A program made the position numbers and the translations under genes. Below, piece after piece: positions 1-5,675 of a stretch of 7,294 nt of DNA. Position 1 is the stretch's first letter. Each line of letters starts with the position of its first letter. This DNA is from an uncultured Pseudomonadota bacterium (lineage in GTDB: Bacteria; Pseudomonadota; Gammaproteobacteria; Burkholderiales; Usitatibacteraceae), in assembly GCA_946885905.1 (NCBI GenBank), contig CAMPHL010000122.1, forward strand, positions 1 to 7,294, written 5' to 3'. Under the pieces are notes generated by a model. The model saw only the letters and a list, made by a program, of their open reading frames with translations. It was not told where the DNA came from and did not search any database.

Positions 1-1658
1 ACGCGGACGTCGCCCTCGTGGGCGAATACGACCACTCGCGCCCCACCCACGTGGCCACGGTGGCGGTGCAGCGCGACGGGAAGCCCGCGCCCAACTACGA
101 GTACGAGCTTGACGGCACGCCCTGCTCGAACGTGCTGCGCGGCCAGGCGATATGCAGCTACACGCGCGACGTCTCGAAGCAGTTTCCGCGCGACAAGGGC
201 GTGGAAAGCTACGTCGGCGCGCCGCTCGTCGATTCCTCGGGCGTTCCCATGGGGCTGCTCGCGGTGCTCTTCCGCCGTCCGCTGGCGCAGGTCGCGCACA
301 TCGAGAGCCTGCTGCGGATCTTCGCCTCGCGCGCGGCCGCCGAGCTCGAGCGGCGCCGGCAGCTCAAGGCGCTCGAGCACCTCGCGCACCACGACACGCA
401 CACGCGCCTCGCCAACCGCGGGCGCCTGCTCGACCGGGTCTTGGCGGCGCTGGCCGAAGGCCGCCCCGGAACGTTGATGCTCATCGACCTCGACCGCTTC
501 AAGGAGATCAACGACACGCTGGGGCACGGCGTGGGCGACCAGCTGCTGCACAGCCTCGCCGGGCGCCTGTCCGGCGCGGCGGGTTCGGAGGCGTTGGTGG
601 CGCGCCTGGGCGGCGACGAGTTCGCCCTCTGGATCGAAGGGCTCGACGATGCCGTGGCCGCTCGGGCGCCGGCCGCACGCTACCTCGAGCTCATCACGCG
701 CCCATTCGAGATCGGGGGCTACCGGCTCGAGGTCGGCGCGAGCGTCGGGATCGCGCAGGCCCCGCGCGACGCGGCCACCGCCGACGGCCTGCTGCGCTGC
801 GCGGACGTGGCGATGTACACGGCCAAGCGGGAGCGCACCGGCTTCTGTTCCTATTCGCCCGCGCAGGACCCGTACACGGCCGATCGCCTCGCGCTCCTGT
901 CGGAGCTGGGCTCGGCCTTCCGCCGCGGCGAGATGGTGCTGCACTACCAGCCGCGCGTGAGCCTCGCGCAGCGCCGGCTGCGCGGCTTCGAGGCGCTGGT
1001 GCGCTGGAACCACCCGCGGCTCGGGCGCCTGCCGCCGTCGCAATTCATCCCGCTCGCGGAGCTCTCGGACGTGATCCGCCCGCTCACGCTGTGGATCCTC
1101 GAGGAGTCGCTGCGCCAGCAGCGGGAGTGGGCCGGCGCCGGGCGCAACACGCACCTCGCCGTGAACTTCTCCGCGCGCCACCTCCTCGACGACTCCTGCC
1201 CGGAGCAGATCGCGGAGCTGCTCGCGCGCGCCGGGGCCGAGCCCGGCTCGCTCGAGCTCGAGATCACCGAGAGCGCGCTCATCGCCGATCCCGACCACGC
1301 GATGGTCACGCTCGGGCGCATCCGTGCGCTGGGCGTGCAGATCGCCGTGGACGACTACGGCACCGGCTATTCGTCGTTGTCGCACCTGAGGAGGTTGCCG
1401 CTGCATGCGCTGAAGATCGACGTCTCCTTCGTGCGCAGCATGCTCGTGAACGCGCAGGACCGGGTCATCGTCGAGTCCACCGTGGGACTCGCGCACAACC
1501 TGGGGCTGTCGGTCGTGGCCGAGGGCATCGAGGACGAGCCCACGCTGGCGGCGCTGCGCGCGATGGGCTGCGACGAAGGACAGGGCTACCACATCGCGCC
1601 GCCGATGGAAGCGGCCGAAGCCGCGCGCTGGATGGAGCAGAGCCCGCTGGTGCACTGA
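1..1658 (+). CDS. GAF-GGDEF-EAL c-di-GMP turnover protein (5' partial)
   Basis: Bifunctional-type cyclic di-GMP enzyme, cytoplasmic in the visible part. The frame is open to the left edge (first full codon at base 3), so the N-terminus is missing and the GTG at base 18 is internal. Counting from that GTG: GAF-like domain about 1-90, with a GTPC stretch at 33-36 and a second Cys at 46; linker helix 92-122; GGDEF domain about 123-280 with metal Asp157, the GHGVGD stretch and an intact GGDEF motif at 198-202; EAL domain about 295-540. The EAL domain keeps Glu325 (EAL), Asn383, Glu415 in EITES, Asp445-Asp446 (DDYGTG), Lys466, Glu502 and Gln522, so phosphodiesterase activity looks possible. The RxxD inhibitory site expected five residues before GGDEF is absent (GSEA instead). 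It ends 18 bp before a second GGDEF-EAL gene and is probably co-transcribed with it. Which activity dominates in vivo cannot be read from sequence. Confidence 0.93.
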   Translation, partial: ADVALVGEYDHSRPTHVATVAVQRDGKPAPNYEYELDGTPCSNVLRGQAICSYTRDVSKQFPRDKGVESYVGAPLVDSSGVPMGLLAVLFRRPLAQVAHIESLLRIFASRAAAELERRRQLKALEHLAHHDTHTRLANRGRLLDRVLAALAEGRPGTLMLIDLDRFKEINDTLGHGVGDQLLHSLAGRLSGAAGSEALVARLGGDEFALWIEGLDDAVAARAPAARYLELITRPFEIGGYRLEVGASVGIAQAPRDAATADGLLRCADVAMYTAKRERTGFCSYSPAQDPYTADRLALLSELGSAFRRGEMVLHYQPRVSLAQRRLRGFEALVRWNHPRLGRLPPSQFIPLAELSDVIRPLTLWILEESLRQQREWAGAGRNTHLAVNFSARHLLDDSCPEQIAELLARAGAEPGSLELEITESALIADPDHAMVTLGRIRALGVQIAVDDYGTGYSSLSHLRRLPLHALKIDVSFVRSMLVNAQDRVIVESTVGLAHNLGLSVVAEGIEDEPTLAALRAMGCDEGQGYHIAPPMEAAEAARWMEQSPLVH

Positions 1659-1676
1659 GCGGGGATTCGTCGCAGA

Positions 1677-3824
1677 ATGGCTCCCATGGGCGCGCTACCT
1701 TCGACGACCGGCATCGCCCTCGTAGTCCCGGGCTACTTCATCTGTGCCGGGATCCTGATGTTCGCCGCCGTCGTGGCCGTCCTCGTGGGGCTATATCGGG
1801 GACGCCCTTCGATCTATGTCGCATTCGCCGTCGCATGCCTCGCCTCCGCCGGAACGGCGGTGGCCACGGCGAGCTGCTACCTGGCCGATTCGGTGTCGGG
1901 CGCGATCGCCGCGCAGCGGCTGCTGGCGACCTGCACGCTGATGGTCACCGCTTCGCTGGTCGTATTCCTGGCGCTCTACACCGACGCGCGCGGCCAGCGT
2001 GGCTGGATCGCGGCGATGGGCACGGCCATCGCGATACTCGCCGTGGCCAACCACGTGTTGCCCGTGGGCCTGCGCTACGAGTCGGTGGACGGCTTCGGCT
2101 GGCTGCACCTGCCGTGGGGCGAATCGACCTTCTACGTCGAGGGTACCGCCGGCTGGTGGAGCCTCGCATACCGGGCGATGACCGTAGTGGTGGCGGGATG
2201 GGCCTTGTGGCAGCTCGCGAAGTTCTATCGCGCCGGCCACCGCCGCGCCGCCGTGCTCGTCGCGTTCTGCCTGTTCGTGCTGCTGCTCGCCTCGCTCCAG
2301 GGCGCGCTCATCGATTTCGGTGTGCTGCGCACCTTCCACTACAGCGGCTTCGCGCTCGTCGGGCTCGCGTTGCTCGCGGGGGCGGGACTCGTGGTGCGGC
2401 TGCACGAGCAGAACCGCGAGCTCCATGCGACCGCAGCGCAGTTGCACGCGGAAAACGAGCTGCGCCGCGAAGCCGAGGCAGCGATCCGCGAGCGCGCCTA
2501 TCGTGACGGCCTCACGGGGTTGCCCAACCGGGCATTCGTGCAGGACCACCTCGTGGCGTTCCTGGCCGGCGGCGGGGGGGCCGGGTTCGGCGCCGTGCTG
2601 GTCCTGGACCTCGACCACTTCAAGGTGGTGAACGACGGGCTCTCCCACGAGGTGGGCGACGAGCTCTTGCGCGAGGTGTCGGCGCGGTTGCGCGCTGTCG
2701 CCCCGCCGGAGGCGATGGTCGCGCGGGTGGCGGGGGACGAATTCATGGTCGCGCTCGCCGAAACCTCGCCCGAGGAGGACAAGGTCCGCGCCCGGATCGA
2801 GGTCGTCGCCGACCAGGTGACGCGCATCTTCGCGCAGCCCCTCGGCGTGGCCGAGCGTGCGATGAACCTTTTCGCCAGCATCGGCGTGGCCACCTTCGAG
2901 GTGCCGGGAACCAACCCGGCCGAGATCCTGCAGCGCGCGGGGATGGCGCTCAACAGCGCCAAGAAGCGGGGCCGGAACAACGTGCAGCGTTTCGTTCCCG
3001 CGCTGCAGCGCGATGCGGCAGAGCGTTTCCGCGTGGTCGAGGGCCTGCGGCGCGCGGTAGACCGCAACGAGCTCAGCTTGCGCTACCAGCCCATCGTGCT
3101 GAGTGACGGCCGCGCGGCGGGGGCCGAGGCGCTGATGCGCTGGCATCCGCCGGAGGGCGAGGTATCTCCCGCGCGTTTCATCCCGGTCGCCGAGGAAACG
3201 GGCCTGATCCACGCGCTGGGCGAGTGGAGCCTGCGCGAGGGCTGCCTCAGCCTCGCGGCCTGGCGGCGCGAGGGGCATGCGTTCCGCGGATGCCTTTCGA
3301 TCAACGTGAGCCCGTGGCAGCTCGCACGCCCCGACTTCGCCGCGCGCACGTGCGCCATCGTCGAGGCGAGCGGCATCGAGCCTTCGACCTTGTGCCTCGA
3401 GATCACCGAAAGCGCCGTGCTGGTCGACGTGGAGGAAACGGTCGCGAAGCTGCGCGAGCTGCGCCCGACGGGCTTGCGCATCGCGCTGGACGACTTCGGC
3501 ACCGGCTACTCGTCGCTGGCACTGCTCAAGGACCTGCCGCTCGACGCGATCAAGATCGACCAGGCGTTCGTGCGCCGCCTCGACGAGGGCGCCAACCAGC
3601 ACCTGATCCGCATCATGGTGGCGATCGGAACCGAGCTGGGGCTCGACATCGTGGCCGAGGGTATCGAGACCGAAACGGAGCGCGCGCGCCTCGCCGAGCT
3701 GGGGATCACCCGCATGCAGGGCTACCTCTTCGGCCGCCCGATGCTCGAGGCCGAGTACCTGCGCTGGCTCGCCGAGCACGCACCGCGTGCCGTGCCCGCC
3801 GGTGACGTGCATGTAACGGTCTGA
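1677..3824 (+). CDS. Seven-TM sensor GGDEF-EAL protein
   Basis: 715-residue inner-membrane protein predicted to make and/or degrade c-di-GMP. About seven hydrophobic helices are visible (roughly residues 17-39, 46-70, 78-101, 110-131, 159-181, 190-212, 221-241), with a larger non-membrane loop at about 132-158. A charged, coiled-coil-like linker (241-272) leads into GGDEF (about 273-440) and EAL (about 450-702). The GGDEF signature is AGDEF at 352-356, one Gly-to-Ala change tolerated in some active cyclases; Asp311, Asp313 and the HEVGD segment are present, and there is no RxxD site before it. The EAL half is complete: Glu484, Asn543, Glu575, Asp605-Asp606, Lys626, Glu661, Gln681. I do not recognise a named Pfam family for the membrane part; it resembles 7TM input modules seen on sensor kinases. 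ATG 1677 is preferred over ATG 1686 because the weak purine-rich GCGGGGA at 1659-1665 is better spaced. Its last codons contain the lpxC promoter. Confidence 0.93.
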   Translation: MAPMGALPSTTGIALVVPGYFICAGILMFAAVVAVLVGLYRGRPSIYVAFAVACLASAGTAVATASCYLADSVSGAIAAQRLLATCTLMVTASLVVFLALYTDARGQRGWIAAMGTAIAILAVANHVLPVGLRYESVDGFGWLHLPWGESTFYVEGTAGWWSLAYRAMTVVVAGWALWQLAKFYRAGHRRAAVLVAFCLFVLLLASLQGALIDFGVLRTFHYSGFALVGLALLAGAGLVVRLHEQNRELHATAAQLHAENELRREAEAAIRERAYRDGLTGLPNRAFVQDHLVAFLAGGGGAGFGAVLVLDLDHFKVVNDGLSHEVGDELLREVSARLRAVAPPEAMVARVAGDEFMVALAETSPEEDKVRARIEVVADQVTRIFAQPLGVAERAMNLFASIGVATFEVPGTNPAEILQRAGMALNSAKKRGRNNVQRFVPALQRDAAERFRVVEGLRRAVDRNELSLRYQPIVLSDGRAAGAEALMRWHPPEGEVSPARFIPVAEETGLIHALGEWSLREGCLSLAAWRREGHAFRGCLSINVSPWQLARPDFAARTCAIVEASGIEPSTLCLEITESAVLVDVEETVAKLRELRPTGLRIALDDFGTGYSSLALLKDLPLDAIKIDQAFVRRLDEGANQHLIRIMVAIGTELGLDIVAEGIETETERARLAELGITRMQGYLFGRPMLEAEYLRWLAEHAPRAVPAGDVHVTV

Positions 3825-3830
3825 TAAAAT
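3802..3830 (+). promoter_or_regulatory. Predicted sigma-70 promoter of lpxC
   Basis: A -35 element GTGACG (3802-3807, 4/6 to TTGACA) is followed by a 17-bp spacer and a -10 element TAAAAT (3825-3830, 5/6 to TATAAT). A TG at 3822-3823 gives an extended -10 (TGnTAAAAT). The extended -10 includes the TGA stop of the upstream gene (3822-3824). A start 7-8 bases after the -10 falls at 3837-3838, on the lpxC ATG. The AT-rich run stands out against the GC-rich surroundings. Element match and spacing are seen directly; promoter activity is inferred. Confidence 0.7.
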
Positions 3831-3837
3831 TGGACAA

Positions 3838-4752
3838 ATGATCAAGCAACGCACGCTCAAGGCCGCGGTCCGGGCCACCGGCGTGGGCCTCCATACCGGC
3901 GGGAAGGTCGTGATCGTGATGCGGCCCGCACCGGTCGACACGGGCATCGTGTTCTGCCGCTCGGACCTTCCCGGCAATCCCGCCATCCCGGCGCGCGCGA
4001 CCAACGTGACCAACACCACCATGGCCACCGTGCTGGAAGCCGGCGGCGCGCGCGTGTCCACCGTCGAGCACCTGATGGCGGCGCTCTTCGGCCTGGGCAT
4101 CGACAATGCCTACATCGACGTCTCGGCCGAGGAAGTGCCGATCATGGACGGCAGCGCGGGCACCTTCGTATTCCTGCTGCAATCGGCGGGCATCGAGGAG
4201 CAGGCGGCGGCCAAGCGCTACGTGCGGATCCTGAAGCCCGTCGAGCTCGAGAAGGGCGACAAGAAGGTGCGCCTCGAGCCCTTCAACGGCTTCAAGGTGG
4301 GCTTCGAGATCGAGTTCCGGCATCCCGTCTTCGACGCGACGCAGAACACCGTCGAGGTGGATTTCGGCGAAGTCTCGTTCGTGCGCGAAGTGGCCCGCGC
4401 GCGCACGTTCGGCTTCACGCAGGACGTGGAAACCATGCGCTCGCGGGGCCTCGGGCGCGGCGGCTCGCTCGACAACGCGCTCGTGATCGACGACTTCCGC
4501 GTGCTCAACGCCGATGGCCTGCGCATGGACGACGAGTTCGTGATGCACAAGGCCCTCGACGCCGTGGGCGACCTCTACCTCCTCGGCCGGCCGATCATCG
4601 GCGCGTTCCATGGCCACAAGTCGGGCCACGAGCTGAACAACCTGCTGGTGCGCAAGCTCCTGGCCGACGCTTCCGCGTGGGAGGAAGTCACCTTCGACAG
4701 CCTCGAGGCGCTCCCCCGCGCCTTCGCCAACCTGCAGCTGCAGACGGGCTGA
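3838..4752 (+). CDS. lpxC: UDP-3-O-acyl-N-acetylglucosamine deacetylase LpxC
   Basis: Zinc amidase that removes the N-acetyl group from UDP-3-O-acyl-GlcNAc, the committed step of lipid A synthesis, in the cytoplasm or at the inner membrane. The product is 304 residues, against 305 in E. coli. The N-terminus [21 protein letters not shown] matches the family start, so ATG 3838 is firm. Zinc ligands are present: His78 in TVEHLMAA, and His237 and Asp241 in [10 protein letters not shown]. The catalytic Glu77 and His264 (KSGHELNN) and Thr190 are also present, so the enzyme should be active. No Shine-Dalgarno is usable: the only GGA (3832-3834) lies 3 nt from the ATG, and the predicted promoter would start the transcript at the ATG. 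In many proteobacteria ftsZ precedes lpxC; here a GGDEF-EAL gene does. A small membrane protein gene begins immediately after the stop. Confidence 0.98.
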   Translation: MIKQRTLKAAVRATGVGLHTGGKVVIVMRPAPVDTGIVFCRSDLPGNPAIPARATNVTNTTMATVLEAGGARVSTVEHLMAALFGLGIDNAYIDVSAEEVPIMDGSAGTFVFLLQSAGIEEQAAAKRYVRILKPVELEKGDKKVRLEPFNGFKVGFEIEFRHPVFDATQNTVEVDFGEVSFVREVARARTFGFTQDVETMRSRGLGRGGSLDNALVIDDFRVLNADGLRMDDEFVMHKALDAVGDLYLLGRPIIGAFHGHKSGHELNNLLVRKLLADASAWEEVTFDSLEALPRAFANLQLQTG

Positions 4753-4935
4753 GTGTTCGTCTTCCGCGCGGTCCTCTTGCTCGCGGCGCTGGTCCTGGGC
4801 GGGCTGGTGGTCGCGTGGATGGCGACGGGGAACCGGCGGTACCTGGCGATCGCGGGGCAGTTGTTGTTCTGGACGTTGGCGTTCGCCGTGTTGTTGGGGT
4901 TGCTGTATGTGTTCGAGCGCGTGGTGCTGATGTGA
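4753..4935 (+). CDS. Small two-helix membrane protein downstream of lpxC
   Basis: A 60-residue hydrophobic protein of unknown function. GTG 4753 directly abuts the lpxC TGA (TGAGTG), which suggests translational coupling with lpxC. Two membrane helices are visible (about residues 4-24 and 34-55), separated by a short polar turn with Asn-Arg-Arg-Tyr at 27-30; both ends are short. I recall small proteins with an RRYL-type turn and two helices at this place in betaproteobacterial genomes, but I know no assigned role. A role in envelope lipid synthesis is only a guess from position. The second half is unusually rich in TTG leucine codons compared with the CTG/CTC used in lpxC. It is the last gene of the lpxC unit before a convergent gap. 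No strong ribosome site is visible ahead of the GTG, which fits coupling. It could be a spurious reading frame, but the clear two-helix pattern argues against that. Confidence 0.72.
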   Translation: MFVFRAVLLLAALVLGGLVVAWMATGNRRYLAIAGQLLFWTLAFAVLLGLLYVFERVVLM

Positions 4936-4950
4936 CCCCAGCGTGACGCG

Positions 4951-5122
4951 CATGAGAGCCCGGGGAAATCCTCGAACCGGACCTCAACGTGGCCCAGTCG
5001 AGATCGCCATATCCGGGAGTCGCGCCCAAAGGCAACTACCTTTTTGACGCGGCTACGACTCGCCGAGGGTCTCCGTTTCGCGTGACCGAGGGCCCTCTCG
5101 AGGATTTCCCCGGGCTCTCATG
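4951..5122. mobile_element. 172-bp inverted-repeat element, MITE-like
   Basis: Two perfect 25-bp inverted arms lie at 4951-4975 and 5098-5122 around a 122-bp core. The outermost 4 bp of each arm are CATG, itself palindromic, so the structure can also be read as a 164-bp element (4955-5118) with 21-bp terminal inverted repeats beginning AGAGCCCGGGG, flanked by a CATG target duplication. No transposase or convincing reading frame lies inside. The core has a smaller dyad near the same centre (5017-5061), so the whole can fold as one long imperfect hairpin. It sits between two convergent genes, where insertion is harmless. Alternatives are a bidirectional terminator or a dispersed structured repeat. 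The arms are certain; mobility is inferred. Confidence 0.6.
5017..5061. repeat. Nested dyad at the centre of the element
   Basis: GAGTCG (5017-5022) pairs with CGACTC (5056-5061). Inside it AAAGG (5028-5032) pairs with CCTTT (5039-5043) across a 6-nt loop, and the right side runs into five T residues (5041-5045). The centre lies within about 3 bp of the centre of the outer 25-bp arms. Read on the plus strand it resembles a weak intrinsic terminator, but the inner stem has only two G-C pairs. Confidence 0.4.
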
Positions 5123-5196
5123 AGCTACCTTGCCTCGTATCGACCAGCCCACACTCGCTCGAGCATGTCCCGGCCTCGGCGTGGGGGCAGGTAGCT
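5123..5196. repeat. Imperfect stem-loop overlapping the dciA stop codon
   Basis: AGCTACCTTGCC (5123-5134) pairs with GGCAGGTAGCT (5186-5196) with a single bulged base. Further in, CCCAC (5148-5152) pairs with GTGGG (5181-5185). The right arm covers most of the TAG stop of the minus-strand gene (5195-5197). The left arm directly abuts the 25-bp inverted arm ending at 5122. It could contribute to 3'-end formation of the dciA mRNA, but no U-tract follows in the minus direction, so it is not a classic intrinsic terminator. Confidence 0.45.
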
Positions 5197-5653
5197 ACCG
5201 CTTGCGCCGCGAAGCTTCCCGAGCCAGCCTCTCCAGCTCGGCCTTCAAGGGCGAATCGGCGAGCGTCGCCGCGACCCCCGCGAGCTTCTCCATGGGCATT
5301 TCGCCGCGGGACTTGACAACGCGCCGCGGAGGTGCCGAGTCGACTTGAAGTTCGATTCTTATTGAAGTAAAGTCCTGATCCCTTGAGTGTTTTGGGTTCG
5401 CGCGTTGCGTTTCGCGCAGGGCCTGGAGCAGTCGGGGCGCAAGATGCCGGAGGGCCGCAGCGACGGGTCCCGAGGCCGCGCAAATCACAACGGTCGTACC
5501 TTCGATGGCGCACACCCGGCTCGCGGTAGCGAGGTTCTCGGGTGCAAGGGTCCGGTAGCGCTTCTGCAGTCGCCTCACGAGCGACAGCTGCCGCGCAAGC
5601 GGCTGCAGCTCGGCGCTGCTGCCGAGCAGCCGGGAAATCGGTTCGGTGGTCAT
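5195..5653 (-). CDS. dciA: DUF721/DciA-family replicative helicase-associated protein
   Basis: 152-residue cytoplasmic protein that fits the DUF721 (DciA) family, whose members interact with the replicative helicase DnaB and help it load in bacteria lacking DnaC/DnaI-type loaders. What is seen: an N-terminal PISRLLGSSAELQPLARQ helix region (5-22), a basic RLQKRYR stretch (28-34), a compact alpha/beta core ending with TSIRIELQV (96-104), and a basic, probably disordered tail ending RRKR. Position beside M23 and secA supports the call, since I recall that order in betaproteobacteria. The frame is open further upstream. ATG 5653 is chosen because the recognisable family sequence begins there and because a -10-like AATAAT at 5687-5682 overlaps the alternative ATG at 5683 (162 residues). 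Neither start has a clear Shine-Dalgarno. The codons for residues about 90-104 form a local AT-rich patch. Convergent with the lpxC unit and divergent from the M23 gene. Confidence 0.78.
   Translation of the reverse strand: MTTEPISRLLGSSAELQPLARQLSLVRRLQKRYRTLAPENLATASRVCAIEGTTVVICAASGPVAAALRHLAPRLLQALRETQRANPKHSRDQDFTSIRIELQVDSAPPRRVVKSRGEMPMEKLAGVAATLADSPLKAELERLAREASRRKR
5345..5373 (+). promoter_or_regulatory. Possible plus-strand promoter inside dciA (antisense)
   Basis: TTGAAG (5345-5350, 4/6) and TAAAGT (5368-5373, 4/6) are separated by 17 bp in an AT-rich patch of an otherwise GC-rich gene. Transcription would run antisense to dciA and reach the M23 start about 295 nt later. No better plus-strand promoter is visible nearer the M23 gene. 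Matches are only moderate, so this is a weak call. Confidence 0.25.
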
Positions 5654-5660
5654 CGAAGCG

Positions 5661-5672
5661 AAGGGGAGGGGA
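5661..5672 (+). promoter_or_regulatory. Ribosome binding site setting the M23 start
   Basis: The purine run AAGGGGAGGGGA lies 3-14 nt ahead of GTG 5676 and contains GGAG (5664-5667) at 8 nt spacing. It lies inside the alternative reading from GTG 5646 (10 codons longer), so it favours GTG 5676. Confidence 0.7.
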
Positions 5673-5675
5673 TCG

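Noticed and set aside
152..2506. Long plus-strand frame (784 codons) overlapping both GGDEF-EAL genes
   Set aside because: Arg/Ala/Pro-rich translation with no domains; it is a GC-driven shadow frame across two well-supported genes and their gap.
1791..4106. Long minus-strand frame (771 codons)
   Set aside because: Low-complexity His/Arg/Glu-rich translation antisense to the second GGDEF-EAL gene and the start of lpxC; no family features.
3706..4953. Minus-strand frame (415 codons) antisense to lpxC
   Set aside because: Fully covered by lpxC, which has intact catalytic residues; the antisense translation is compositionally biased.
5028..5045. AAAGG/CCTTT plus T-run as a standalone intrinsic terminator
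   Set aside because: Only two G-C pairs in the stem and the T-run is partly used in pairing, so it is kept only as part of the larger dyad.
4952..5047. Short ATG-initiated frame (about 31 codons) inside the inverted-repeat element
   Set aside because: No ribosome site, no hydrophobic or domain pattern, and it ends at the central T-run; it looks incidental.
5646..5675. Upstream GTG start for the M23 protein (10 extra codons)
   Set aside because: The strong Shine-Dalgarno lies inside this extension, and the family-like N-terminus begins at GTG 5676.
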